DNA of 64,000 bases from VXYK01 sp965214565 (lineage in GTDB: Bacteria > Actinomycetota > Acidimicrobiia > Acidimicrobiales > Aldehydirespiratoraceae). This document shows positions 51,877 to 60,676 of the stretch, one piece after another. The notes beneath the pieces are model-generated. The model searched no databases. It was not told the origin of the DNA and saw nothing but the letters and a program-made list of their open reading frames with translations. How positions within the stretch are numbered: the stretch's first letter is position 1; each line of letters starts with the position of its first letter. The DNA lies in NCBI GenBank assembly GCA_965214565.1, contig OZ243951.1, forward strand, positions 3,162,001-3,226,000. Reading direction: 5' to 3'. The position numbers and the translations under genes are program-made.

Positions 51877-53988
51877 ATGAAAGCGACCGAGGCGAAATTC
51901 CTTGACTTCCTGAGACAATCGCCTCAGTTCGTGATCCCGGTCTACCAGCGGACCTACAGTTGGACCGAGCGCGAGTGCCGCCAACTCTGGGACGACATCC
52001 TCCGCACTGGAAACGATGATCAGATCGCCGTGCACTTCGTCGGCTCGATCGTCTACATCGAAGAGAGCATGTACCAGGTCACGAGCCGGTCACCACTACT
52101 TGTGATTGACGGGCAACAGCGTCTCACGACTGTCATGTTGATCCTTGAGGCTCTGGCCAGGCAGGTCGAAGACCGAGAACCGCTCGACGGATTCTCCCAA
52201 GAGAAGCTCCGCAGCTACTACCTGCTCAACCCTCTAGAAAAGGACGAGCGTGGCTTCAAGTTAGTACTCACGCAGACGGACAAGGAGAGCCTGATTGCAC
52301 TGCTGCAACAGCGGCCATTGCCAACGGAAGCGTCGCTCCGCGTCAGAGAGAACTTCGAGTTCTTCGCGCAGCAGATCAAGGATCTCGGTCACGAGCTCAT
52401 TCCGCTATGCCGGGGACTCGCGAAGCTAATGGTCGTCGATGTCGCGCTCAGCCGAGAGCAGGACAATCCGCAGCTGATTTTCGAGAGCATGAACTCGACG
52501 GGGCGAGCGCTCAGTCAGGCTGACCTCATCCGGAACTTCGTGTTGATGGGGCTCGAGCCCGTACAGCAGACACGGCTCTACGAAGATCATTGGCGTCCGA
52601 TGGAACTGGCCTTCGGCCAGGATGCCTACGGCACCCACTTCGACCGATTCATGCGCCACTACCTGACGTTGAAGACTGGGGAAATTCCAAAGGTCGGGAA
52701 GGTCTATGAGGCATTCAAGAAGTACGCGTCTCGACCGACGATCACGCAAGACGGCATCGACCTGCTGGTCACCGATATCCAGCGATTCGCCGACTACTAC
52801 TGCTCGGTAGCCCTTGGTCGGGAGTCCCCGGGTCGTCTCGGCGAAGCCTTCCGGGACCTGCGGGAACTCAGAGTCGGTGTCGCGTACCCATTCATCCTTG
52901 AGCTCTACTCCGATTATGACAAGGACCAGTTGAGCGAGGCCGACTTCTGCACGGCGGTTCGGCTGGTCGAGTCTTACGTGTTCCGTCGCGCAGTCTGCTC
53001 CATCCCGACGAACTCGCTAAACAAGACGTTCGCGACCTTCGGCCGCGAACTCAGAAAAGGCAGCTACTTGGAGAGCATCAAGGCCCACTTCCTCCTGTTG
53101 CCGTCCTACCGCCGGTTTCCGCGAGATGACGAGTTCAAGCGTGACCTTCAAGAGCGGGACGTTTACAACTTCCCGAGGTGTAGCTACTTGCTTCGTCGGC
53201 TCGAGAATCATGAGCGTAAAGAGCGGGTGCCCGTTGATGAGTACACAATCGAACACATCATGCCCCAAAACGTAGACCTCTCAGCGAAGTGGACGGAGGA
53301 TCTCGGGCCAGAATGGCAACGGGTACACGAAAAGTGGCTTCACACACTCGGTAACTTGACATTAACGGGCTACAACTCGGAGTACAGCAACCGACCCTTC
53401 GACGCGAAACGGGACATGGAGGGGGGATTCAGGATGAGCCCGCTCAGGCTAAATAAGGACATAGGATCGCTGGAATGCTGGGATGAGCGAGCTATTCAGG
53501 ACCGCGCCGCCGGTCTTGCGGACCTGGCCGCAAGAGCCTGGGGCGAGGTGCAGCTCTCCGACGAGAAGCTTGATCAATATCGACAGCAACCGGACCGGCG
53601 GCCGCGTGGGAACTACACGATCAAGGACCATCAACACCTCGTCCAGGAAAGCGCTGTTCGACCGTTGTTCAACATGTTCCGGAAGGAAGTTCTAGCTCTC
53701 AGCCCAGTGGTCACGGAGGAGTTTCTCAAGCTCTACGTCGCCTACAAGGCGGAGACCAACTTCGTTGACGTCGTCCCACAGGCCTCCCAGCTCCGCCTTT
53801 CGCTCAACCTCCGATTCCACGAGTTGAACGATCCGAAAGGTCTTGCCAGGGACATCACCGGTCTCGGGCGCTGGGGGAACGGCGACGCGGAGATAAAGCT
53901 AAGCGACCCGGGAGAGTTGCGGTACGTGGTCGGACTCGTCCGCCAAGCCTTCGAGAAGCAGATGGACAACGGGGACAGCGACACCTGA
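51877..53988 (+). CDS. GmrSD-like protein (DUF262-DUF1524-DUF5655)
   Basis: A 703-residue fused protein. The N-terminal DUF262/ParB-like nucleotidase has VYQRTYSWTERECRQLW and DGQQRLTT (about 78-85). The DUF1524 HNH-like nuclease has YTIEHIMPQN (about 455-465) and TLGNLTLTGYNSEYSN. The C-terminal DUF5655 region (about 595-695) has FVDVVPQASQLRLSL and GRWGNGDAEIKL. GmrSD enzymes use NTP to cut DNA with modified cytosines in phage defence. GGAGG precedes the ATG. A 49-bp repeat begins 18 nt after the stop. Confidence 0.9.
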   Translation: MKATEAKFLDFLRQSPQFVIPVYQRTYSWTERECRQLWDDILRTGNDDQIAVHFVGSIVYIEESMYQVTSRSPLLVIDGQQRLTTVMLILEALARQVEDREPLDGFSQEKLRSYYLLNPLEKDERGFKLVLTQTDKESLIALLQQRPLPTEASLRVRENFEFFAQQIKDLGHELIPLCRGLAKLMVVDVALSREQDNPQLIFESMNSTGRALSQADLIRNFVLMGLEPVQQTRLYEDHWRPMELAFGQDAYGTHFDRFMRHYLTLKTGEIPKVGKVYEAFKKYASRPTITQDGIDLLVTDIQRFADYYCSVALGRESPGRLGEAFRDLRELRVGVAYPFILELYSDYDKDQLSEADFCTAVRLVESYVFRRAVCSIPTNSLNKTFATFGRELRKGSYLESIKAHFLLLPSYRRFPRDDEFKRDLQERDVYNFPRCSYLLRRLENHERKERVPVDEYTIEHIMPQNVDLSAKWTEDLGPEWQRVHEKWLHTLGNLTLTGYNSEYSNRPFDAKRDMEGGFRMSPLRLNKDIGSLECWDERAIQDRAAGLADLAARAWGEVQLSDEKLDQYRQQPDRRPRGNYTIKDHQHLVQESAVRPLFNMFRKEVLALSPVVTEEFLKLYVAYKAETNFVDVVPQASQLRLSLNLRFHELNDPKGLARDITGLGRWGNGDAEIKLSDPGELRYVVGLVRQAFEKQMDNGDSDT

Positions 53989-54005
53989 ACTCCGCTTGAT
54001 ACGAC

Positions 54006-54054
54006 CCCTGTCATATGGTGTGCCTAGGGTGCCCCTCCATGAAATGCTGTTCCT
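54006..54054. repeat. 49-bp direct repeat, copy 1
   Basis: Matches 57069-57117 with three mismatches in 49 bp, same orientation. It contains CATATG and CCTAGG palindromes. The two copies bracket the Fic, broken TA and Doc genes. See the copy-2 entry. Confidence 0.92.
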
Positions 54055-54116
54055 ACAGCCGGGCAGGACCGTGAACTGTGATGCTGCCGGGCCGCGCGTG
54101 GTGGTTAACTGGTCGG

Positions 54117-55616
54117 CTAGGGCAGTTCGAGCTGTTTGCCGGTTATCTCGGCGTCGGTCGAGTCCAAGAGGGCGTTGGTTGCGATGAGCTGGCCTTCGGT
54201 GGCGACGGGATCGTTCCAGGGCATCGCTGAGGTCCATCGCCATGCGTGGGTCATGACTCTGATGCAGGCGGTCAGGTCTCCATCATTCACCGAGGCGCTC
54301 CGCAGCCCGGTGAGGTACTCGTTGCGATACACGCTGGGTATCACAATGCGCGCGGCTCCGACGGCTGACAGTTCGGCGTTCATCATCACCCGGGCGACCC
54401 GACCGTTTCCGTCGGCGAACGGGTGAACCTCGGTCACGACGATCATTACGTAGAGGGCACGCGCGAGGCCCTCGGGCAGTTCCGCGATGCGCTCGAGCCC
54501 CTTGGTGAGCGTGCCTTCGACCAGGTCCGGCGCGACGAACTCGTAGAGACCGACGCGGTTGCTCTCTGTCTTCCAGGCTCCCGGGCGCTGGTCGGGGCGT
54601 CCGCCCATGATGTCTTGGTGGCGCGCGACGAGGTGGTCGATCAGTTCGGCGGGGTCAGTGGATGTGGCTGCACGGCCGATCGGATCAACGACACAGCGGT
54701 ACGTGCCGAGGATCTCGTGGCCGTCAGCCGGGCGTTCGGCTGGTGGAGTGTTCGTTTCAACTATCCGGCGCGCTTCGTCAACGGTGAAGGTCGTGCCCTC
54801 GATGTAGTTGGAGAAGTAGCTCTCGTAGAAGGGAAGCTCACCAGGGGGATCGACGCCGGGGAGCCATTCGGGAACTCCTGGAGGTGCAATTTGTTGGAGG
54901 GACTCGATCGCGACGCCGAAGAGCCTCAGGCGTCGCTCATCCCACGCTTCGCCGACGGTGACGGCTCTGAAGAGTTGGCTGGCATTCGGTCTCAACGGCT
55001 CTACCCCGGTGAGTTGCTCGAACAGGGAGTCGATCGCCGTGATGTGTTCGGAACGTCCCGTCGTTTCGGCCAGATTCCGGGCTTCGACTCGGAAGCGGTC
55101 GGTGCGCTTCGGACCCCAGGCGATGTACTTGCCGGCGATCCAGTCCTCAAGCTCGTTCAGCGACAGGGTTCGCGAGGGCCGACCGTTTCGGCTTCGGCTG
55201 GGTTCGAGGTTGTCGAGGAGCGTGCGTGCCGGACTGGACATGTAGAGCCCGTTACTCCAAGGCAGGTCGGACTCGTAGGGGGCTCCTCGTCGGATTCTGA
55301 TTTCGAGACCTGGGAGCTTGATCGAAGTGCGGGTTGTGTCGGCCGCGACCGTGAGCGTGCCGTCTCGAATCACTCCGTGGGTCGCCGCGGACCTGTCGAC
55401 GATGACCGCTCCCGGCAGGTAGTGGTTGCAGAGCTCTGACCAGTTCGCCCCGACGATCTCAGCTAGCTCCGATCTGAGGTCGGCCGTGTAGACGCGCGGA
55501 GCGATCCGCCGGAGGCGATCGTCGCTGACCGCCTTCGACAGCGTGGTGCGTGAAGCGACGTCGTCAAAAAAGATCGTGCGCAGCCCGGTAGGCCAGCGCG
55601 CAGATGCCGGTGCCAT
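54117..55616 (-). CDS. Fic-domain protein with AbiEi-like N-terminus
   Basis: A 499-residue protein. Residues about 1-190 look like an AbiEi-type antitoxin/winged-helix region (LRRIAPRVYTADLRSEL, then PGAVIVDRSAATHG and SSPARTLLDNLEPSR). The Fic domain follows, with catalytic HPFADGNGR at His398 and the inhibitory motif SNYIEG (Ser269-Gly274; Glu273 would block the ATP site), a class II auto-inhibited arrangement. Such proteins usually transfer AMP to a target. The fusion suggests self-regulation. A 53-bp copy of its 3' region recurs at 56218-56270. Confidence 0.88.
   Translation of the reverse strand: MAPASARWPTGLRTIFFDDVASRTTLSKAVSDDRLRRIAPRVYTADLRSELAEIVGANWSELCNHYLPGAVIVDRSAATHGVIRDGTLTVAADTTRTSIKLPGLEIRIRRGAPYESDLPWSNGLYMSSPARTLLDNLEPSRSRNGRPSRTLSLNELEDWIAGKYIAWGPKRTDRFRVEARNLAETTGRSEHITAIDSLFEQLTGVEPLRPNASQLFRAVTVGEAWDERRLRLFGVAIESLQQIAPPGVPEWLPGVDPPGELPFYESYFSNYIEGTTFTVDEARRIVETNTPPAERPADGHEILGTYRCVVDPIGRAATSTDPAELIDHLVARHQDIMGGRPDQRPGAWKTESNRVGLYEFVAPDLVEGTLTKGLERIAELPEGLARALYVMIVVTEVHPFADGNGRVARVMMNAELSAVGAARIVIPSVYRNEYLTGLRSASVNDGDLTACIRVMTHAWRWTSAMPWNDPVATEGQLIATNALLDSTDAEITGKQLELP
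54198..54250. repeat. 53-bp repeat within fic 3' end, copy 1
   Basis: Matches 56218-56270 with one mismatch in 53 bp. Here it is inside the intact fic gene and encodes its AWRWTSAMPWNDPVAT segment. Confidence 0.92.
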
Positions 55617-55882
55617 ATCTGAACAATATCGCCCCGAGAACGTCCAACGTGAACGTTTTTCGGATTTAGTGCCCGCAAGCGGAACTCGAAATGGAGCATA
55701 TACGACATATTTTGGTCAATAACTGTTGGTAGTGATCGCGGTAATCCACCTTGCTAATGCACTTCGCCAGGGCGACATCGGCTTGATCCGCGGGATCTGT
55801 GGTAGCCCTCCGTTCCACGAGCGTCTCTGTGGGGATGTGCTCTAGCCTGGATGGAACTCGACGCTCCGAGAGGATCAACGGC

Positions 55883-56071
55883 ATGAAAATTATGCCTGCT
55901 ACCGACATCGACGAAGATCCGATTACGGAACCTGTGACACTCGCAGAGCTGGACGCTGCCGTCGGCGCCGGGCCCGATGTGCCCGAGCACGAGGTCGCAG
56001 CGCGGTACTACTCAGACGAGGCGTTCCTTACCGCGATCCGGTTGCGTCGCAACGGCCGAAGCACCGACTAG
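55883..56071 (+). CDS. small acidic protein, probable antitoxin of a broken pair
   Basis: A 62-residue protein from ATG 55883 (MKIMPATDIDEDPITEPVTL), with GAGAGGA 8 nt before it. It is acidic in its first half and basic at the end (AIRLRRNGRSTD). I do not recognise the family with confidence. Its place directly before a RelE-like toxin fragment suggests it is the cognate antitoxin. The 266 nt between it and the fic start hold AT-rich sequence that may carry promoters; nothing else was recognised. Confidence 0.55.
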   Translation: MKIMPATDIDEDPITEPVTLAELDAAVGAGPDVPEHEVAARYYSDEAFLTAIRLRRNGRSTD

Positions 56072-56085
56072 CGACCAAACCAACG

Positions 56086-56250
56086 GTGCCGACACACGAT
56101 GAGACTGGCGCATTCCTGCGCGACTACGAGAGTCTGAACCCCCATCAACGAGACAGATTCGACAGCAAACGCGAAGAATTCGTAGCGGATCTGATCGCAA
56201 TGGAACGCGGCATTCGCGGTGGCGACGGGGTCGTTCCAGGGCATCGCTGA
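56086..56250 (+). pseudogene. truncated RelE/ParE-superfamily toxin fragment
   Basis: GTG 56086 opens a 54-codon frame whose first 43 residues (TGAFLRDYESLNPHQRDRF, then REEFVADLIAMERG) resemble the first half of HigB/RelE-type toxins. From about 56218 the sequence switches to a 53-bp copy of the fic 3' end and stops at 56248-56250, so the catalytic C-terminal half is lost. It lies 14 nt after the small acidic gene, as expected for an antitoxin-toxin pair. Confidence 0.6.
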
Positions 56251-56270
56251 GGTCCATCGCCATGCGTGGG
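56218..56270. repeat. 53-bp repeat, fic 3'-end fragment, copy 2
   Basis: Identical at 52 of 53 positions to 54198-54250 and in the same orientation. Here it is not part of a fic gene but interrupts the toxin remnant, a scar of recombination between fic-like modules. Confidence 0.92.
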
Positions 56271-56272
56271 AA

Positions 56273-56665
56273 CTACCGCAGCGGCTTGATTCGATCTCTG
56301 ATCCAGTCCGTGAGGTCATCCACCGAGAGATTACCCGAGGCGACTCTGACGATCGTGTTGTACGCCTCCTCTGCTGGCATCAAGTCCAGGTAGTAACCGT
56401 TCGTGTTCAAGAACTGAAGCGCGGACAACACGGCGACTCGTTTGTTGCCGTCGATGAACGCATGGTTGCGCGCTAGCCCGAAGAGCAGGGAAGCCGCCTT
56501 GGCCTCCATCGTTGGGTGGAACTCCTCGCCAGCGAAGCCAGCACGCGGCCGTGCAACCGCTGAGTCGGCAAGCCCGAGATCCGTCACGTACATGAGAGCA
56601 TCTACTTCAAGCCCGAGAACCTCGCACGCGATGGCAAGCACATCGTCTAGTTCGAGATAGATCAC
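56273..56665 (-). CDS. doc: Doc-family toxin
   Basis: A 130-residue death-on-curing toxin. The catalytic motif is HAFIDGNKR (His68), the Doc version of the Fic motif. Doc proteins phosphorylate EF-Tu and stop translation. The start is GTG 56665, directly after the antitoxin TGA, so translation is coupled. It has a typical length and keeps its key residues. Confidence 0.9.
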   Translation of the reverse strand: MIYLELDDVLAIACEVLGLEVDALMYVTDLGLADSAVARPRAGFAGEEFHPTMEAKAASLLFGLARNHAFIDGNKRVAVLSALQFLNTNGYYLDLMPAEEAYNTIVRVASGNLSVDDLTDWIRDRIKPLR

Positions 56666-56893
56666 TCAGCCGTCTGCGAGCATGCTCAGCAGTTCCTCAT
56701 GGCGCTGAAGGTTGCGCTTGAGCATCGTCTGAAACTCCGGGTCACTGCGTCGACGCTCCACATGCTCGGCGAGGGCGTTTCGAATGACGTCGCTCACGGT
56801 CCTCTCCTCAACCTCCGCGATCGTTCGCACCCTCTCCGCGAGCTTTTCATCGATACGCAATGTCATGCTCTTAGTCTCTCCTTGAGGTGCCAT
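56666..56893 (-). CDS. ribbon-helix-helix antitoxin partner of Doc
   Basis: A 75-residue protein from ATG 56893 (MAPQGETKSMTLRIDEKLAERV), with a strong GAGGAGGAG site before it. The TLRIDEKLAERVRTIAEVEERTVSDVIRNAL section is a ribbon-helix-helix DNA-binding fold. The rest (EFQTMLKRNLQRHEELLSML) would cover the toxin. It is followed directly by doc. Probable promoter and operator lie at 56925-56967. Confidence 0.85.
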   Translation of the reverse strand: MAPQGETKSMTLRIDEKLAERVRTIAEVEERTVSDVIRNALAEHVERRRSDPEFQTMLKRNLQRHEELLSMLADG

Positions 56894-56924
56894 CTTCTCC
56901 TCCTCGGCAAATGCCCTGAGGAGA

Positions 56925-56967
56925 AGGATACCCCTTGGTAGTGAGAATGCAAGATACCTAGATATCT
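56925..56967 (-). promoter_or_regulatory. promoter and possible operator of the antitoxin-doc pair
   Basis: On the minus strand TTGCAT (56947-56952) and TATCCT (56925-56930) are 16 nt apart. Just upstream AGATA (56952-56956) and TATCT (56963-56967) form an inverted repeat that the RHH antitoxin could bind. Confidence 0.45.
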
Positions 56968-57068
56968 GACCGCTCGGCGAAGGCATCCGAACAGCGAAGG
57001 TACGCTGGCGACCGACAGCTATGGAATCGAGGGATCGCGTCGCGGTCACCAAGCCCCGCTTGGTCGGA

Positions 57069-57117
57069 CCCTGTCATATGGTGTGCCTAGGGTGACCCTC
57101 CATGAAATACTGTTCAT
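57069..57117. repeat. 49-bp direct repeat, copy 2
   Basis: 46 of 49 positions match 54006-54054. This copy ends 19 nt before the methyltransferase start. The segment between copies (about 3.1 kb) carries Fic and Doc modules, so the copies may be ends of a mobile unit or duplicated insertion points. Confidence 0.92.
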
Positions 57118-57136
57118 GTAGTTTGAGCGGTGAGGG

Positions 57137-58846
57137 GTGGTGACGGTGGCCCGTTACCGCCAACCCACGTTGATGGAGGATGCCAGGGTGATACCGAGTT
57201 GGACCGTCGATCCGGACGGAGCACATGGTGAGGTGTTCACGCGCCGCTGGGTGGTCGATCTGATTCTGGACCTGGCCGGCTATCGGGCAGCCGACGACCT
57301 CGGGGCTTCGGTGATCGTCGAGCCCGCTTGCGGCACTGGGGCCTTCCTTGTACCGATCGTTGAGCGGTTGGCGGAGTCCTGTAACCAACATGGCCGGTCG
57401 CTCGCCGATTCGGGCCAGGCCATCAGGGCGTTCGACGTGCTTGGCCGGAACGTCGACACAGCTCGGGAGTCGGTGGCCGCCCGGCTTGTGGAACTCGGCC
57501 AGCCAGCCGACATCGCAGAGAGCCTCAGTTCGCAGTGGATCTGCCAGGGGGATTTCCTGCTGGGACCCGGGTGCGACAGATCGCTGGAGGCGGACTTCGT
57601 GGTCGGGAACCCGCCGTATGTGAGGCTCGAGGACGTTCCTGACGAGGTGAGCGCTGCCTATCGATCCGAATGCTCCACGATGCGAGGCAGGGCCGATATC
57701 TATGTCGGCTTCTTCGAGAAGGGCCTGTCGATGCTCGGGCCCGAGGGAAGGCTTGCATTCATCTGCGCAGACCGCTGGATGCACAACCAGTATGGCGAAC
57801 GGCTTCGCGCGCTGGTCGGTTCCGAATATGCGATGGACACCGTCGTGGCGATGCACGACGTGACCGCGTTCGAGGACACGGTGTCGGCCTATCCGGCGAT
57901 CACTGTGCTGCGCAACGGGCACCAGGGTCCCGCCCATGTAGTGGAGGCCTTGGACGGATTCGACGCTGCGGACGGTCGCACCGTTGCCCAATGGCTAGCC
58001 GATGGGCAGGAGGTCGTCCCCGACGAAGGCAGCTTCAACGCTGTGAGGCTTGACCGGTGGTTCGCGGGCAGTGGCCTCTGGCCATCCGGGTCTCCGAATT
58101 CGCTGGAGTTGATAGCGGATCTAGAGGAGCGTTTCGATCCGCTTGAGGACTGGCGCACCGGCACCCGCGTCGGGATCGGCGTCGCGACCGGTTGTGACGA
58201 CGTGTTCCTCGTCGAGGACGCGCCCGATGTCGAGCGCTGTCGCTTGCTGCCATTGCTGACCGCACACGACATCGCGTCGGGCAAGCCGCGGTGGAGCGGA
58301 CGGTCTCTCGTGAACCCTTGGGAAGGCGGTCGCCTCGTTGATCTTGGAGAATACCCAGGACTTGCCTCATACCTGCAGCGCCACGGCGCCCGGGTCAAAG
58401 CGAGGCATGTGGCGCGCAAGCGACCAGCCTCCTGGTATCGCACGATCGACCGAGTCGACCCTGAACTGCAAGCGCGACCGAAGCTGCTTCTCCCCGACCT
58501 CAAGGCATCGGCTCACCCCGTGCTGGACACGGGCGGGTTCTATCCCCACCACAACTTGTACTACGTCGTATCCGACAAGTGGGACCTTGAAGTGTTGGGA
58601 GGAATCCTCTTGTCGGACATCGCGAACCTGTTCGTCGGCGCCTACTGCGTGAAGATGCGCGGTGGCACCTACCGATTCCAGGCCCAGTACCTCAGGAAGA
58701 TCCGAGTTCCCGCACCGGACGCCATCGACGCTCCGACCGCGGCAGCCCTTGCTCACGCGTTCAGATATCGAGACCGTGCCGCTGCAACGGACGCAGCCGC
58801 GGCGCTATACGGAATCAGCAGTTCCGACCTTCGCGTCGCGGCGTAG
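57137..58846 (+). CDS. N6-adenine DNA methyltransferase, XhoI/PaeR7I-type
   Basis: A 569-residue methyltransferase with SAM motif VEPACGTGAFL (about 61-71) and catalytic NPPYV (Asn158), then a TaqI/Eco57I-like target-recognition C-terminus (RVGIGVATGCDDVFLV; YPHHNLYYVVSDKW; FQAQYLRKIRVP). It is full length. The GTG at 57137 is used; ATG 57173 is possible. A fragment of an XhoI/PaeR7I-like endonuclease lies tail to tail, so this is likely the surviving half of that system, with CTCGAG as the probable target by family. Confidence 0.85.
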   Translation: MVTVARYRQPTLMEDARVIPSWTVDPDGAHGEVFTRRWVVDLILDLAGYRAADDLGASVIVEPACGTGAFLVPIVERLAESCNQHGRSLADSGQAIRAFDVLGRNVDTARESVAARLVELGQPADIAESLSSQWICQGDFLLGPGCDRSLEADFVVGNPPYVRLEDVPDEVSAAYRSECSTMRGRADIYVGFFEKGLSMLGPEGRLAFICADRWMHNQYGERLRALVGSEYAMDTVVAMHDVTAFEDTVSAYPAITVLRNGHQGPAHVVEALDGFDAADGRTVAQWLADGQEVVPDEGSFNAVRLDRWFAGSGLWPSGSPNSLELIADLEERFDPLEDWRTGTRVGIGVATGCDDVFLVEDAPDVERCRLLPLLTAHDIASGKPRWSGRSLVNPWEGGRLVDLGEYPGLASYLQRHGARVKARHVARKRPASWYRTIDRVDPELQARPKLLLPDLKASAHPVLDTGGFYPHHNLYYVVSDKWDLEVLGGILLSDIANLFVGAYCVKMRGGTYRFQAQYLRKIRVPAPDAIDAPTAAALAHAFRYRDRAAATDAAAALYGISSSDLRVAA

Positions 58847-58878
58847 CCCCCACGAGCAAGCAGGCCCGGTTGCTACCG

Positions 58879-59217
58879 TTATCCGCCACCCGACCAGTCG
58901 ATGTCAGGATTGGTCGTTATGAACTGAAGGCACCTTCCGTGGATCGCCGCCGCGAACGTCTGAAAGCTCACCGAGTTCGATGGGAACCGGACCGCAGCGG
59001 AATCCTTGTCAGCGAGAACGACGCACGCTGCGTCTAGCAGACGCTCCCGTACCATTCGCTCGAAGAAGATCACGTACCGGTCCGCGTAGCTGGCACCGTC
59101 GAAAGCTGGATCGGGTTCCCACACCGTCCTGCGGGGTTTAACTGCAGTCGTGAAGGCTGCGTTGTCCTCCAACAGCATGAAGTAGCCAAGCCAGCCATGA
59201 CACGACACGTTGGTCAC
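58879..59217 (-). pseudogene. truncated XhoI/PaeR7I-family restriction endonuclease
   Basis: The 112 codons match, from memory, only the C-terminal part of XhoI/PaeR7I enzymes: LGYFMLLEDN, FDGASYADRYVIFFERMVRERLLDAA split over the middle, and VSFQTFAAAIHGRCLQF at the end. Full enzymes are about 245 residues. The frame opens at a weak GTG (59217), and just beyond it the residues stop resembling the family before an in-frame TGA at 59260-59262. The catalytic N-terminal part is missing, so cutting is unlikely. Confidence 0.72.
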
Positions 59218-59318
59218 CGCCGATGGAGGCCGCCGACCCTCACAACAGTTGGGCCAACCTCAGGGGATCATGCTAAGAGGACTGTTGTTGCAACTTCACT
59301 ATGATTTCCGTAACGAAG

Positions 59319-59343
59319 TGACACATAAGCGATTAGTGTGTCA
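59319..59343. promoter_or_regulatory. inverted repeat upstream of the RloA-like ATPase
   Basis: TGACACA (59319-59325) and TGTGTCA (59337-59343) are perfect inverted arms with an 11-nt spacer, 32 nt before the GTG start at 59376. Likely an operator or leader hairpin. The 158 nt between the endonuclease remnant and this gene hold nothing else recognised. Confidence 0.45.
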
Positions 59344-59375
59344 TTCTGCTGCAGCCTAGGAGACAAGGAGTTCTA

Positions 59376-60674
59376 GTGCTTCTTCGGTTTGAGGTGGGGA
59401 ATCACCGGTCGATTCACGAGCCGGTTGAGTTGTCGATGATCGCGATTGACAAGGACCGTGTTGCGGCTCGTCAAATCGCGGGGATCGGTGACGAGCAGGT
59501 GCTGACGGTCGCGGGAATCTACGGTGCCAACGCTTCGGGCAAGACCAACTTGATTGACGCACTGTCCTGGCTGTCGAAGGCAGTCAGATTATCTCTGTAC
59601 ACCCGGGGAGAGTCGCTTCAAGTTGACCCGTTCGAGTTCGCACCGGAGCCAACGCCGACAAGTTACGGAGTTGATCTGGTCGTCAACGCTGTCCGCTACC
59701 GCTACGAGCTAGAGGTGGACGAGTCCAGCGTCGTCTCCGAGGCTCTGTACAGCTACCCGCAGCGACGTCGCCGAACGCTGTTCGAGCGCGAAGGGGATCA
59801 CCTGACCTTCAGGCGCGGTACCCGACTGACGGGTGGCGGGCGTGAATTGATTACTCCGACAACTCTGGTCATGTCGGTTGCCGACCGCCTGACCAAGGAG
59901 ATATACCTCGTTGCGACCTGGTTGGAGAACATCGACTTTGTCGGCTATTGGCCGCGATCGTTAATCCCCAAAATGTTCAAGGAAGCCCGCCCCGGAGCAC
60001 GGTGGACCGCTGACGGTCACCAAGAGGCTCTTTACGACTTGTTCGAAGAATCGCCCACGCGTGGCCAGCCCAGCGGAGACAACGTGTCACACGACAGTCA
60101 CACACAACGGCGCGACCTGGCCCTCTCGCTGCTCAAGTTCGCCGACCTGGGAGTTCGGGATGCAGAGGTGATCAAGGGTCCGACTCCCGCCAACCCTGAC
60201 GGGCGCCAGTTAAGGCTCCTGCACAACATCTCTGGCAGCCTGCTTCCCTTGGGCTTGGCCGAGGAGTCCGAAGGAACTCTCACTTGGCTACGGCTGATGC
60301 CGGAACTGCTCCAGGTTCTCGCGAACGGAGGGCTCATCGTGGTCGACGAACTCGACTCCAGCCTCCACCCCGCGATATCGAGAAAGCTCCTCGAACTGTT
60401 CCGCGACCCTGCGACCAATCCGCATGACGGCCAGATCATTTTCACAACCCATGACACAAGCCTGCTCGGCCATCTGAACCGCGACGAGGTCTGGTTTGCC
60501 GAGAAGAGGCCCGATGGAAGTACAGAACTGATCGCACTGTCGGACTTCCGCGGAACCAACGCCCGGCGTTCCACGAACCTCGAGCGCGGTTACCTCCATG
60601 GCCGCTTCGGCGGGGTGCCGTCGGTGGACGAGTTCCAATTGCGCCAGGCGATAAGCGAACTCGGCCGAGCCTGA
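59376..60674 (+). CDS. RloA/AbiL-like AAA ATPase
   Basis: A 432-residue SMC/OLD-like ABC-fold ATPase (COG1106 type). Walker A is GIYGANASGKTNL (about 48-59), Walker B is LIVVDELDSSLHP (about 321-333), and the switch is IFTTHD. The start is GTG 59376 with AGGAG 5 nt before. Close relatives work with RloB, a nuclease-like partner, in phage-abortive systems. The next gene starts 2 nt later and resembles only the beginning of RloB. Confidence 0.85.
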   Translation: MLLRFEVGNHRSIHEPVELSMIAIDKDRVAARQIAGIGDEQVLTVAGIYGANASGKTNLIDALSWLSKAVRLSLYTRGESLQVDPFEFAPEPTPTSYGVDLVVNAVRYRYELEVDESSVVSEALYSYPQRRRRTLFEREGDHLTFRRGTRLTGGGRELITPTTLVMSVADRLTKEIYLVATWLENIDFVGYWPRSLIPKMFKEARPGARWTADGHQEALYDLFEESPTRGQPSGDNVSHDSHTQRRDLALSLLKFADLGVRDAEVIKGPTPANPDGRQLRLLHNISGSLLPLGLAEESEGTLTWLRLMPELLQVLANGGLIVVDELDSSLHPAISRKLLELFRDPATNPHDGQIIFTTHDTSLLGHLNRDEVWFAEKRPDGSTELIALSDFRGTNARRSTNLERGYLHGRFGGVPSVDEFQLRQAISELGRA

Positions 60675-60676
60675 CC

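Noticed and set aside
54423..55439. 338-codon plus-strand frame opposite fic
   Set aside because: The fic catalytic and inhibitory motifs are on the minus strand; the plus frame is a shadow.
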